Shown: in pieces, positions 52,698-62,800 of the stretch
Layout: each line of letters starts with the position of its first letter
Numbering within the stretch: position 1 is the first letter of the stretch
Assembly: GCA_012517965.1 (NCBI GenBank)
Contig: JAAYTZ010000073.1
Span: 1-64,000 of the forward strand
DNA length: 64,000 bases
From: Propionibacterium sp.
Lineage (GTDB): Bacteria > Actinomycetota > Actinomycetes > Propionibacteriales > Propionibacteriaceae
Direction of reading: 5' to 3'
Program-made: the position numbers and the translations under genes
The notes under the pieces: model-generated
What the model was told of the DNA's origin: nothing
Databases searched by the model: none
Seen by the model: the letters and a program-made list of their open reading frames with translations, nothing else

Positions 52698-53498
52698 ATG
52701 AAGCGAGTCGCCACCCTGGTGCTGGCGTTGGCCACCGTGCTGGCGGGCTGCACCGGGCCCGCGGCGCGGACCGGCGGTTCGCCCAGCGCCTCCCCCTCGA
52801 CCACGGTCCGCGTGGCGGCCGCCGCCGACCTGAAGTACGCGCTGGAGGACGTGCGGGCCGAACTGGCCCCCGCGGGCATCGACCTGGCGCTGACCTTCGG
52901 CTCCTCCGGCACGTTCTACCAGCAACTCCTGAACGGCGCTCCCTTCGATGTCTATCTGTCCGCCGACCTCGCCTACCCCGAGCAGCTCGCCCGGGCAGGA
53001 TTGGCGGCACCCGAGGACGTGTTCCCGTACGCGGTCGGCCGGCTCGCCGTGTGGGCGCCGAACGACTCCCCGGTCGACCCCGGGCGCGGGCTGCAGGCCG
53101 TCCTGGACCCCGGCGCGACGAAGGTGGCGATCGCGAACCCGGAACACGCCCCCTACGGCAAGGCGGCCGTGGCCGCCCTGACCAGCGCCGGGCTCTACGA
53201 CCGGGTGAAGCCGAAGCTGGTGTTGGGCGAGAACGTCGCCCAGGCCGCCCAGTTCGTCGAGTCGGGCAGCGCCCAGGTCGGGATCATCGCGCTGTCGCTC
53301 GCGCTGGCTCCGCCCCTGACGAAGGCGGGACGCTACGCCGAGGTTCCGCTCGACACCTTCCCCCGCCTCGACCAGGGCGGCGTGGTCCTCAACTCGGCCC
53401 AGGATCCGGCAGCCGCGCATCGTGTCCGCGACTTCCTCCTCGGTGACCGCGGCCGGGCCATCCTGAAGCGGTACGGCTTCTTCCTCCCGGGGTCCTGA
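52698..53498 (+). CDS. modA: Molybdate ABC transporter substrate-binding lipoprotein
   Basis: Periplasmic-type binding protein of 266 residues anchored as a lipoprotein (lipobox LAGC at residues 15-18). The mature domain has RVAAAADLKYALEDV, LTFGSSGTFYQQLLNGAPFDVYLSADLAYPEQL and VAIANPEHAPYGKAA, the usual ModA contacts for the oxyanion. ATG 52698 follows GAGGGGGGA. modB starts two bases after the stop. Confidence 0.94.
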   Translation: MKRVATLVLALATVLAGCTGPAARTGGSPSASPSTTVRVAAAADLKYALEDVRAELAPAGIDLALTFGSSGTFYQQLLNGAPFDVYLSADLAYPEQLARAGLAAPEDVFPYAVGRLAVWAPNDSPVDPGRGLQAVLDPGATKVAIANPEHAPYGKAAVAALTSAGLYDRVKPKLVLGENVAQAAQFVESGSAQVGIIALSLALAPPLTKAGRYAEVPLDTFPRLDQGGVVLNSAQDPAAAHRVRDFLLGDRGRAILKRYGFFLPGS

Positions 53499-53500
53499 CC

Positions 53501-54175
53501 GTGGATTGGGCCGCCATCGAGCTGACCGCCGTCCTGGCGCTCGCCACGACCGCCATCCTCCTGGTGCTGGCCATCCCGCTCGCCGCCTGGCTCTCGTTCA
53601 GTCGGCGCCGGTGGACCGTCCTGATCGAGGCGGTCGCCGCCCTACCGCTCGTGCTGCCCCCTACCGTGCTGGGCTTCTACGTGCTGCTGGCGCTCGGCCC
53701 CCGCTCGCCTTTCGGCGCATGGTGGCAGTCGCTGACGGGCAGGACCCTCCCCTTCACCTTCACCGGCCTGCTCATCGCCTCGGTCCTCTACAGCCTGCCC
53801 TTCGCGGTCCAGCCCCTCCTGGCCTCCTTCGCCGCCGTCGACCTGCGGCTGCGGGAGGCGTCGGCGACCCTCGGCCACTACGCCGCGGGAACCCTGTGGC
53901 GGGTGGTGCTGCCGCTGTCCCGCCCCGGACTGGCCACGGCTGCCGTGTTGACCTTCGCCCACACGGTCGGGGAGTTCGGGGTCGTCCTGATGGTGGGCGG
54001 CAACATCCCGGGCGAGACCCGGACGCTGTCGATCTCGATCTACGACAGCGTTCAAGCCCTCGACTACGCCGCCGCGGGGAGAACGAGTCTCGGCCTGTTG
54101 GTGTTCTCGGTCGCGGTCCTGACCGCGACCTACGCGCTCCAACGGCGGGGAGGCCCTGGGTGGCCGACACACTGA
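53501..54175 (+). CDS. modB: Molybdate ABC transporter permease
   Basis: Membrane permease of 224 residues with five or six helices. The coupling-loop segment (LRLREASATLGHYAAGTLWRVVLPLSRPGLA) and HTVGEFGVVLMVGGNIPGETRTLSISIYD are standard for ModB. A GTG begins it, and modC overlaps its end by 16 bases. It forms the channel between ModA and ModC. Confidence 0.94.
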   Translation: MDWAAIELTAVLALATTAILLVLAIPLAAWLSFSRRRWTVLIEAVAALPLVLPPTVLGFYVLLALGPRSPFGAWWQSLTGRTLPFTFTGLLIASVLYSLPFAVQPLLASFAAVDLRLREASATLGHYAAGTLWRVVLPLSRPGLATAAVLTFAHTVGEFGVVLMVGGNIPGETRTLSISIYDSVQALDYAAAGRTSLGLLVFSVAVLTATYALQRRGGPGWPTH

Positions 54176-55239
54176 GGATGCGGGTCCGACGCCATGTGCT
54201 CGATGTCGACCTCGAGATCGACCTGGCCGCCTCACCGGTCACCGTCGTGTTCGGCGAGTCGGGGGCCGGGAAGACGACACTGCTGCGCTGCGTGGCCGGG
54301 CTCGACCGGCCCGAACCGGGCAGCCGGATCTCCTTCGACGGACAGACTTGGGACGACGGCCGCACCCACGTGCCGACTCAGCGGCGTCGTGTCGGCTTCC
54401 TCTTCCAGAACCATGCGCTGTTCCCGCACTTGGACGTCGACCGGAACGTCGCCTTCGGCCTCCGGCACCTGCCGCGCGCCGAGCGGCCCCACCGGGTCAG
54501 GGCGGCCCTGCGCAGCGCCGGCGCCGAGCACCTCTCAGGCCGGCCGGTCCGGCAGTTGTCGGGCGGCGAGGCGCAGCGGGTGGCGTTGGCGCGTGCCCTG
54601 GCGCCCCAGCCGCGGCTGCTGCTGCTCGACGAGCCGCTGTCGGCCCTCGACAGCCCGACCCGGACGCGGCTGCGGGTCGAACTCCGCCGCCTGCTCCGGT
54701 CGGCCGGCGTGCCGGCCCTCGTCGTCACCCACGACCGGGCCGAGGCGCTGACCCTGGGCGACCAGCTCGCCGTGCTGCACGCGGGCAGGCTGCACCAGCT
54801 GGCCCCCGTCGAAGAGGTCTTCTCGCGCCCCGCGACCGCCGAGGTGGCCCGGATCGTGGAGACCGAGACCGTCGCGCCGGCCGTGGTGCTGGGCGAGGCG
54901 GCCGGCCTCACCCGGGTCCAGTGCGGGCGGGCGGAACTCGTGGCGGTGGCGACCACCGACCTGTCCCCCGGCGACCCGGTGCTGGCCTGCGTGCGGGCGG
55001 AGGAGGTGGCCCTCGACGTCGCCGACGCCGCCCCGGCCCACGGGAGCCCCCGCAACCGGCTCGCCGCCCTGGTTCTGGAGGTGCAGCTGGCGGGCCCCCT
55101 CGTGCGCGTCGCCCTGGACGCCGGCTTCCCGCTCGTCGCGTACGTCACCCGGCCGGCCGCCGACGATCTGCACCTGCGCCCCGGCCTGTCCGTGACCGCC
55201 GTCGTCAAGGCCCCCGCCATCCATCTGGTGCCTCGCTGA
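54160..55239 (+). CDS. modC: Molybdate ABC transporter ATP-binding protein
   Basis: ATPase of 359 residues. Walker A is GESGAGKTT, the signature QLSGGEAQRVALARAL and Walker B LLLLDEPLSALD; the switch histidine is in VVTHDRAEAL. The C-terminal third (VQCGRAELVAVATTDLSPGD to PGLSVTAVVKAPAIHL) looks like one or two TOBE folds, which in ModC can bind molybdate and inhibit transport. GTG 54160 lies inside modB. About 130 bases separate it from the next regulator. Confidence 0.93.
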   Translation: MADTLRMRVRRHVLDVDLEIDLAASPVTVVFGESGAGKTTLLRCVAGLDRPEPGSRISFDGQTWDDGRTHVPTQRRRVGFLFQNHALFPHLDVDRNVAFGLRHLPRAERPHRVRAALRSAGAEHLSGRPVRQLSGGEAQRVALARALAPQPRLLLLDEPLSALDSPTRTRLRVELRRLLRSAGVPALVVTHDRAEALTLGDQLAVLHAGRLHQLAPVEEVFSRPATAEVARIVETETVAPAVVLGEAAGLTRVQCGRAELVAVATTDLSPGDPVLACVRAEEVALDVADAAPAHGSPRNRLAALVLEVQLAGPLVRVALDAGFPLVAYVTRPAADDLHLRPGLSVTAVVKAPAIHLVPR

Positions 55240-55370
55240 GGCCGGTTCGCCGGCGAGGAATGTGCGGTTGTGTGCCCGGGCGACCCGTCCCTGCGCTAAC
55301 TTTGGCGCAGGATGCACTTACTTTTCCGGCAGCAGCTACGACGTTGCCTCAAGTTTCGACAGGAGGTGCC

Positions 55371-56099
55371 ATGACGAGCGGGCCACCCCTGGCATTGCTG
55401 GCGTCCCCGGTGCGCCGAGACATCCTCCGCGTCCTGTCGTCGTTGCCCCTCACACCCACCCCCGCCGCGCCGCGCACGCGCCGCGAGGGGCTGACCGCCT
55501 CGGAACTCGGCGAGCGGCTGAACCTCCACGTGACCACGATTCGCTTCCACGTCGACCAGATGCTGGCCGCCGGCCTCCTTGTCGCCCGCGACGTGCCGAT
55601 CGGGGTGGGTCGGCCGCGCCGCTTCTACTCGGCGCATCCCGGCCACGCCTCGGTCAGCGAGCCCGACGCCTACCGCATCGTCGCGGACATCCTCGCCGAC
55701 GCCTGCGCGGCGGCGAGCCCGGCGGGGCCCCTGGCCGCGGTGGAGACCGCCGCACGGGTTTGGGCGACCCGCCACGCGGCGGCCGCCCTCAGTCACGGGG
55801 TGCCGCTCGGCCATGGGGCCTCGGAGAGGCTGGACCTCCTGGTCGACCTCCTCGGCCGGTGGGGGTTCGCCCCTCGGCTGAGCCAGGCCGACCCCTCTCC
55901 TACGATCGAGCTGACGGCCTTTCCCGCACCCGACCTCGCCGAGCGCCATCCTGCGCTCGCAGCCAGCATCGAGCGCGGCCTCGTCGGCGGCGTCCTGGCG
56001 GTCCTGGACGCCGACCTGCGGCTCGAGGTGGGCGCACTGGATCGCCCCGGGACAGCGATCATCCGGCGGCCCGGCCCAGGGGCCGGCGCCGCCGGATGA
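55371..56099 (+). CDS. HTH transcriptional regulator (SufR/ArsR-like), cysteine-less paralogue
   Basis: Regulator of 242 residues with an N-terminal winged helix (LLASPVRRDILRVLSSLPLTP, LTASELGERLNLHVTTIRFHVDQMLAAGLLVAR, GRPRRFYSA). It is clearly paralogous to the protein at 59109-59888. In the C-terminal domain that family members use for an iron-sulfur cluster, all three positions where the paralogue has cysteine are replaced (F in TAFPAPDL, A in ALAAS, G in RPGTA). It may therefore sense something else or act as a constitutive partner. AGGAGG precedes ATG 55371. A large hairpin ends the gene. Confidence 0.82.
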   Translation: MTSGPPLALLASPVRRDILRVLSSLPLTPTPAAPRTRREGLTASELGERLNLHVTTIRFHVDQMLAAGLLVARDVPIGVGRPRRFYSAHPGHASVSEPDAYRIVADILADACAAASPAGPLAAVETAARVWATRHAAAALSHGVPLGHGASERLDLLVDLLGRWGFAPRLSQADPSPTIELTAFPAPDLAERHPALAASIERGLVGGVLAVLDADLRLEVGALDRPGTAIIRRPGPGAGAAG

Positions 56100-56103
56100 T
56101 CGC
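56055..56103. terminator. Bidirectional terminator between convergent genes
   Basis: GCGATCATCCGGCGGC (56055-56070) pairs perfectly with GCCGCCGGATGATCGC (56088-56103); CCGGCC and GGCCGG extend the stem inward with a one-base bulge. It covers the stop codon of the regulator (56097-56099) and ends 12 bases before the stop of the convergent transporter, so it can end both transcripts. Confidence 0.8.
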
Positions 56104-56115
56104 CGCGTCGTCGGA

Positions 56116-57504
56116 TCAGCTGGGCTTCGGGGCCCCCGGGCGTGCGTAGCGCCACCAGGTGAGCGCCACGCACAGGACGGCGAAGGCGACACCGATCGCA
56201 TAGAACGCGACCGGCCCCATCAGGCTGAGGCCGACCCCGAACAGGAAGGGGCCGAAGGCTGCGATCGCGGACGTCCAGCCGATGACACCGCCGGCCTGCC
56301 GCTTCTCGAAGATCATCGGCATCTGCTTGAAGGTCGAGGCGTTCCCGATGCCCGCGAACAGGAAGATCGCGAGCATGCCCCAGAAGAACCTCTGGAAGCC
56401 GGACTCGAGGGCGGCCGCCGAGGAGGTGTCCGGGGTCAGGGCGGTCATGGTGAAGGCGATCGAGGCGATGAGCCCGAGCCCCGAGACGAGGGTCCAGATC
56501 GCGCCGCCCATCTTGTCGGTCAGCGGCGAGAACGCGAAGCGTGCGACCGCCCCCACCATGGCGCCCCAGAAGACGAACGTCGCGGGGTCCGGCACCTGAT
56601 ACCCGGCCACCAGCACCTTGGCCGCGGCACCCGCCCCGGAGACGATCGCGGGGTTGCCGGCGCCGTAGAGGTTCGCCGACAGCAGGGCGAACTGGGCGGA
56701 CAGCCCCGAGAAGGTGCCGAAGGTCATGATGTAGAGCAACGTCATGAACCAGGTGTCCTTGTTGCTGAAGATGTCGAACTGCTGCCGCACGTTGGCCTTG
56801 ATCGGCACCGACTTGAGCAGCGTCCACGCCAGGATCACACCGACGACCACGAACGGCACCCAGATCAGCGCGGCGTTCTGGTAGAACACGGACCGGTCGG
56901 GCTTGCCCGGGGTCTTCAGCACCTGCGGCGTCCCGATCAGGGCGAAGCCGACGAGCAGCGGGGTGAGCAGCTGCACGACCGAGACGCCCAGGTTGCCGAT
57001 GCCGGCCTGCAGGCCCAGCGCCGTGCCGGAGAGCCGCTTGGGGAAGAAGTACGACGTCGAGGGCATGAAGCCGGAGAATGCGCCGCCGCCGATGCCCGCG
57101 AGGAACGCCAGCGCCATCAGCGCCCAGTACGGGGTGCCGGGGTCCTGGATCGCCACCGCCCAGCCGATCAGCGGCACGAGCAGCAGCGCGGTGGTCAGGG
57201 TCACCATCTTCCGGGTGCCCATGATCGGCGGCAGGATCATCCAGAGGATGCGCAGCCCGCCGCCGGAGAGGCCGGGCATGGCGGCCATCCAGTAGAGCTG
57301 GTCCTTGGTGAAGCTGAACCCGATCGCGTTGAGCTTGCCGATCAGTGCGCTGGGCAGGAACCACGCGATGAAGCACATCATCAGCGCGAACGTCGTGATC
57401 GACAACGTGCGCCAGGCCAGCGAGGAGTTCCAGGACGCCTCGTCCTCGGGATTCCAGGACTGGAGCCATTCCCCGCCGCGGCGGACGGGTTCGGTGGTGG
57501 TCAT
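56116..57504 (-). CDS. narK: Nitrate/nitrite transporter of the NarK family (second copy)
   Basis: MFS transporter of 462 residues with twelve helices. It carries the family signature segments GGGAFSGFMPSTSYFFPKRLSGTALG and GLQAGIGNLGVSVVQLLTPLL with the glycine-rich nitrate motif; the N-terminal cytoplasmic stretch WLQSWNPEDEASWNSSLAWRTL is typical of the NarK2 (nitrate/nitrite exchange) type. ATG 57502-57504 overlaps the stop of the upstream transporter (ATGA), so both are on one transcript. The exact exchange mode is inferred from family resemblance. Confidence 0.9.
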   Translation of the reverse strand: MTTTEPVRRGGEWLQSWNPEDEASWNSSLAWRTLSITTFALMMCFIAWFLPSALIGKLNAIGFSFTKDQLYWMAAMPGLSGGGLRILWMILPPIMGTRKMVTLTTALLLVPLIGWAVAIQDPGTPYWALMALAFLAGIGGGAFSGFMPSTSYFFPKRLSGTALGLQAGIGNLGVSVVQLLTPLLVGFALIGTPQVLKTPGKPDRSVFYQNAALIWVPFVVVGVILAWTLLKSVPIKANVRQQFDIFSNKDTWFMTLLYIMTFGTFSGLSAQFALLSANLYGAGNPAIVSGAGAAAKVLVAGYQVPDPATFVFWGAMVGAVARFAFSPLTDKMGGAIWTLVSGLGLIASIAFTMTALTPDTSSAAALESGFQRFFWGMLAIFLFAGIGNASTFKQMPMIFEKRQAGGVIGWTSAIAAFGPFLFGVGLSLMGPVAFYAIGVAFAVLCVALTWWRYARPGAPKPS

Positions 57505-58868
57505 GCGCGGGTCTCCTCGAGGGTCGTGGCGGTGGACGAAGAAGCGGGGGCGGCGCCGGGGGCCGGCACCTCCACCAGGTCGTTGAGGTGGGCGGACTCA
57601 CGCTGGTGCATGCGGAGGATCGTCCAGTGCATCCAGCCCAGCGAGACGAGGACGAACACCAGCAGGATGGCGAACGCCGACGACCACATGCCGGTCGCCA
57701 CCTGGGTGTACGAGAACATCAGCGGCAGGAAGAAGCCGCCCAGGCCGCCGAGCATGCCCACGAGCCCGCCGACGGAGCCGACGTGGTCGGGGAAGTAGGT
57801 CGGGATGTGCTTGTAGACGGCGGCCTTGCCGATGCCCATCGCGCAGCCGACGATGAAGACCAGGAAGACGAACAGCCACAGGTTCATCCCGTAGTGGAGC
57901 AGGGCCGTCTCGGTGCCGTCGGGATTGTGCAGCACGATGTGGCCGTTCGGCATCATCAGGATCGCGCAGGCCGCGCCCATGATGAAGAACGTGGCGTACA
58001 TGGCGCGCCGGGCGCCCCAGCGGTCGGAGATCCAGCCGCCGAGCGGCCGCAGCAGCGAGGCCGGGAAGATGAAGGTGGCCGTCAGCAGGGCGGCGGTCTG
58101 GAGCGGCACCCCGAAGCTCTTGACGTAGTAGCTGGGCAGGTAGGCCGAGAAGGCGACGTAGGCACCGAAGACGACGACGTAGTACAGGCTGAACCGCCAG
58201 ACCCGGATGTCCTTCAGGGGCTGCAGCATGTCCCGGACCGACTGGTTCGAGCCGGGCACCCGGTCCTTGTGCGGCGTGATGAAGAACATCGCCACGGCCG
58301 TGGCGACCAGCAGCACGGCGTAGATGATGGGGACGACGCGCCACCCGCCGGGGATGAACCCGAAGTACGTGGCGCCCGCGGTCCCGGCGATGATGGCCGG
58401 CCCGATGAACTTGGTGACCGACGCGCCGACGTTGCCCGCCCCGAACACGCCCAGCGCGAAACCCTTGCGGCGGTGGCTGAACCACGCGGAGTTCCAGGCG
58501 ATGCCGACGCTGAAGCTGTTGCCCACGAAACCGACGAGGAACGCGAGCACCAGCAACATCGGGTAGCTGTTGGCGAAGGAGACCGCCACGGACGCCACCG
58601 CGCCGGACAGCAGCAGGTACAGCATGACCTTCTTGCCGCCGATGCGGTCAGCCAGCATGCCGGCGGGCAGCCGCCACATGGAGCCGTTCAGCACCGCCAG
58701 CGACGTGATCCAGAACAACTCGGGGTTGGTGAGGTTGAACTCCTTCTGGATCTCGACCCCGAGGATGCCAAACATCAGCCACACCGCGAACATCAGGGTG
58801 AAGCCGATGGTGGAGAGGGTGAGGACCCGTGCAGAGCCGGGTGCCTCGTGGTGGTCGACGTTGGCCAC
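57501..58868 (-). CDS. narK: Nitrate/nitrite transporter of the NarK family (first copy)
   Basis: MFS transporter of 455 residues and twelve helices, first in the two-gene transporter operon. FVGNSFSVGIAWNSAWFSHRRKGFALG and VFGAGNVGASVTKFIGPAII hold the nitrate signature; the pattern fits the NarK1 (proton/nitrate symport) type. A GTG begins it, preceded by GGACGGAG. The divergent gene is the cysteine-containing regulator that leads into narG, and an inverted repeat lies just upstream. Confidence 0.9.
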   Translation of the reverse strand: MANVDHHEAPGSARVLTLSTIGFTLMFAVWLMFGILGVEIQKEFNLTNPELFWITSLAVLNGSMWRLPAGMLADRIGGKKVMLYLLLSGAVASVAVSFANSYPMLLVLAFLVGFVGNSFSVGIAWNSAWFSHRRKGFALGVFGAGNVGASVTKFIGPAIIAGTAGATYFGFIPGGWRVVPIIYAVLLVATAVAMFFITPHKDRVPGSNQSVRDMLQPLKDIRVWRFSLYYVVVFGAYVAFSAYLPSYYVKSFGVPLQTAALLTATFIFPASLLRPLGGWISDRWGARRAMYATFFIMGAACAILMMPNGHIVLHNPDGTETALLHYGMNLWLFVFLVFIVGCAMGIGKAAVYKHIPTYFPDHVGSVGGLVGMLGGLGGFFLPLMFSYTQVATGMWSSAFAILLVFVLVSLGWMHWTILRMHQRESAHLNDLVEVPAPGAAPASSSTATTLEETRA

Positions 58869-58885
58869 GGTCGCTCCGTCCTGAG

Positions 58886-58904
58886 AGAGGAGCTGATCTC
58901 CTCT
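58886..58904. promoter_or_regulatory. Inverted repeat upstream of the narK pair
   Basis: AGAGGAG-CTGAT-CTCCTCT is a perfect 7-base inverted repeat 17 bases upstream of the first narK start, in the region shared with the divergent regulator. It could be an operator for one of the two paralogous regulators, but no second copy was found and it could also be an mRNA leader hairpin. Confidence 0.4.
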
Positions 58905-59108
58905 AATTCCGAAACTGCCGCCCGCAGCCTACACCCGCACGACACGGACGGCGCCGCTGCCCTGACAACAGCCACGGACGCTCGACAGCGAACCCGGTTC
59001 CCAGACCCGGGAGCCCCGGCTAATCCGACCGAACTGAGCCCGGCCTTCCGGCGCATCACCTATGCTGCGAGCGTAGTCCTCCAAATGCCCTGCTCGAGGG
59101 AAGGCATC

Positions 59109-59888
59109 GTGCATCGAAGGTCCCCGCAGGCGTCGGCGCTGACGCTGCTCGGCTCCCCTGTGCGGCGGTACATCGTGGACATCCTGGCCAACCTCCCGCT
59201 GACCCCCACGGACGCCGAGCCGCACTCCCGCCGCGAGGGTCTGACGGCCGCCCAACTGAGCCTCCGGCTGGGACTGCACGTGACCACCGTCCGGTTCCAC
59301 CTCGACCAGCTCGTCGCCGGCGATCTGCTGCGGGCGCACGACAAGCGGGTCGGGGTCGGACGCCCCCGGCGCCACTACGCCATCAATCCGGGCAGCCTCG
59401 GCGAGGTGCGGCGTCCGGACGCCTACCGGCTCCTGGCGGACCTGCTCGCCGACAGCCTCGACACCGGGAGCGAGCCGGACGTCCGGTTCAACGCCGAGGA
59501 GGCCGCCGAGCGCTGGGTCGCCCGGAACGAGGGGGCCCTCATCCCGTCCGAACTGGGCACCGCCCCCGCCCGCACGCCCGGTCGGTTCCTCGCCAAGGTC
59601 GGCGGCCTGATCGACCTGATGGAGCGCTGGGGCTACGAGTCTGCGGTGCGGACGACGGACGCCGGCCGCACCGCCCACATCGAGATCGCGCACTGCCCGC
59701 TCCGTGAACTGGCCCTGCGCAACCCCGCCGTCGCCTGCGGCGTCCACCGCGGGCTCCTGCGCGCCGCGCTGGCGGCGCTCGGCGAGACTGAGACCGAGAT
59801 CGGCCTGCGGCCGTTCACCGACTCCGACCCCTGCGTCGCCCGCATCACGTCGCACGCCGCTTTCACCGTCCCGGAGGGAGAACTATGA
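59109..59888 (+). CDS. HTH transcriptional regulator (SufR/ArsR-like) with three conserved cysteines
   Basis: Regulator of 259 residues whose stop overlaps the narG start (ATGA), so it is made with the nitrate reductase. The winged helix is in LLGSPVRRYIVDILANLPLTP and LTAAQLSLRLGLHVTTVRFHLDQL. The C-terminal domain has Cys196 in IAHCPLREL, Cys210 in NPAVACGVHRG and Cys242 in DPCVARI, the pattern used by SufR-type proteins to hold an iron-sulfur cluster that senses redox state, oxygen or NO. GTG 59109 follows GAGGGAAGG; ATG 59085 is a longer option. Likely controls the nar/narK genes (inference). Confidence 0.85.
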   Translation: MHRRSPQASALTLLGSPVRRYIVDILANLPLTPTDAEPHSRREGLTAAQLSLRLGLHVTTVRFHLDQLVAGDLLRAHDKRVGVGRPRRHYAINPGSLGEVRRPDAYRLLADLLADSLDTGSEPDVRFNAEEAAERWVARNEGALIPSELGTAPARTPGRFLAKVGGLIDLMERWGYESAVRTTDAGRTAHIEIAHCPLRELALRNPAVACGVHRGLLRAALAALGETETEIGLRPFTDSDPCVARITSHAAFTVPEGEL

Positions 59889-62800
59889 CCGACACCCAGC
59901 CCCGCACCGCAGCCGGGCTCGACGGGCCGCTGGCCGACGCACTCGTCGGCACCCGGCGCTTCTTCACCAAGGCGGAGGTGAGCGCGGACCGCCGCGCCCT
60001 GTTCGCCGAGGGCGGCCGGGGCGACTGGTTCTACCGCGACCGGTGGGCGTACGACAAGGTCGTCCGCTCCACGCACGGCGTGAACTGCACCGGCTCCTGC
60101 AGCTGGAAGGTGTACGTCAAGGACGGCATCATCACGTGGGAGGCGCAGCAGACGGACTATCCGTCGCCCGGCCCCGACAAGCCCGACTACGAGCCCCGCG
60201 GCTGCCCGCGCGGTGCGGCCTTCTCGTGGTACACGTACTCCCCCACGCGGGTGCGTTACCCCTACATCCGCGGCACGCTGCTCGAGCTGTACCGCGCCGC
60301 GAAGGCCGAACACGGCGATCCCGTCGTCGCCTGGGCGTCCATCGTGCAGGACCCGGAGAAGGCCAAGCGCTACAAGAGCGCCCGCGGCAAGGGCGGCCTG
60401 GTCCGCGCCACCTGGGACGAGGCCGTCGAACTGGTGGCCGCGGCCCACACCTACATCATCAAGCGTTGGGGCCCGGACCGGATCGCAGGCTTCTCCCCCA
60501 TCCCCGCCATGTCGATGGTCAGCCACGCCTCCGGCGCCCGCTACACCAGCCTCATCGGCGGCTCGATGCTGAGCTTCTACGACTGGTACGCCGACCTGCC
60601 CGTGGCCTCGCCCCAGGTCTTCGGCGACCAGACCGACGTCCCCGAGTCCGGTGACTGGTGGGACGCCGGCTACCTGATGATGTGGGGCTCCAACATCCCG
60701 ATGACCCGCACCCCCGACGCCCACTGGATGACCGAGGCCCGGTACCGCGGCCAGAAGGTCGTCGTGATGAGCCCCGACTACGCCGAGAACGTGAAGTTCG
60801 CCGATGAGTGGCTGCCCGTCGCCCCGGGCTCGGACGCCGCCCTCGGCATGGCCATGGGGCACGTGGTGCTCAAGGAGTTCTTCGTCGACCGGACGGTCCC
60901 CTACTTCGACCTCTACTGCAAGAAGTACACGGACCTGCCGTTCCTCGTCGTGCTCGACCCGCAGTCCGACGGCACCTTCAAGCCCGGCAAGTTCCTGGTC
61001 GCCGGCGACTTCGACAACGACCAGCGCGCCAGCGAGAACGCGATGTTCAAGCCGGCGATGTGGGACACCGTGACCGACGCCCCGGCCATCCCCAACGGCA
61101 CGCTCGGGCACCGGTTCGGCGACGAGGGCCTCGGCAAGTGGAACCTCGACCTCGGCGCCCTCAAGCCGGCGATGACGCTCCTCGGCGCCGGCGCCGAGGC
61201 GGCGGAGATCGTCCTGCCCCACTTCGACACCGCCCGCGGTGACGCGGAGCCGGTGCGCCGGGGCGTCCCCGTGCGCCGGGTCGGCGACCGCATCGTCACC
61301 ACCGTCTTCGACCTGATGCTCGCCCAGTACAACGTCGGCCGCCCGGGGCTGCCCGGACAGTGGGCGTCCGGCTACGACGACGAGGCCGCCCTCTACACCC
61401 CGGCGTGGCAGGAGACCATCACGAATGTCGGGGCCGCGCAGGTGGCGCGGATCGCCCGCGAGTTCGCCCAGAACTCCGCCGACACCCAGGGCCGCTCGAT
61501 GATCGTCATGGGCGCCGGCACCAACCACTGGTACCACTCCGACCTCATCTACCGCACGATGCTGATGCTGACGACCATCACCGGTTGCCAGGGACGCAAC
61601 GGCGGCGGCTGGGCCCACTACGTGGGCCAGGAGAAGGCGCGTCCGATCACCGGCTGGGCGCAGATGGCGTTCGCCCTCGACTGGAACCGCCCGCCGCGGC
61701 AGATGATCCAAACCGGCTACTGGTACCTCAACACCGACCAGTGGCGCTACGACACCTTCGGCGCCGAGGAGCTGTCCGCCGGCGACGTCGGCAACGGCCT
61801 GTTCAAGGGCCGGGTCATCGCCGACCTGTTCGCGCAGTCGGCCCGTTCGGGCTGGATGCCGTCCTACCCGACGTTCGACCGCAACCCGCTCACCCTGGGC
61901 GACGACGCCAAGGCCGCCGGCCAGGAGGTCGGGCCGTACGTCGCGGCGTCCCTCAAGAGCGGCGCGCTGAAGTTCGCCGTGGAGGACCCGGACGCCGAGG
62001 AGAACTGGCCGCGCGCCCTCACCCTGTGGCGGGCCAACCTGTTCGGCAACTCCGCCAAGGGCGACGAGTACTTCCTCAAGCACGTGCTGGGCACCGACCA
62101 CGCCGTCACCGCCGACGAGGCTCCCGAGGAGCTGCGTCCGCGCGACATCGTCTGGCGCGAGAAGGCTCCCGAGGGCAAGCTCGACCTCGTCCTCACCCTG
62201 GACTTCCGGATGACCAGCTCGACGCTGATGTCGGACGTCGTGCTCCCCGCAGCCACGTGGTACGAGAAGCACGACATCAACACCACCGACATGCACCCGT
62301 TCATCCACCCGTTCACCCCGGCGATCAACCCGCCGTGGCAGGCGAAGACGGACTGGGCGATCTTCCAGCTGCTGGCCGACAAGCTCTCCGAGTTCGCGGT
62401 GCGCCACTTGGGGACCCGCACCGACGTGGTGGCCGTGCCGCTCATGCACGACAGCCCGGACGCCATGGCGACCCCGCACGGCAGCGTGCGCGACTGGAAG
62501 ACCGGCGAGGTCGACCCGATCCCGGGCGTGACGATGCCGAAGATCATCGCGGTGGAGCGCGACTACACGAAGATCGGCGAGAAGTACGGGGCCATCGGGC
62601 CGCTGCTCGACAAGTTGGGCACCACCCAGAAGGCGGTGACCGTCGACGTCACGAGCGCGATCGAGTACCTCAAGGGCCGCAACGGCGTCCGCGACGGTGA
62701 CGGCGTGGCGACCGGGCGGCCGAAGCTCGACAACGGCATCAACGTCGCCGAAGCGATCATGGCGCTGGCCGGCACCTGCAACGGTCACCTGGCCACGCAG

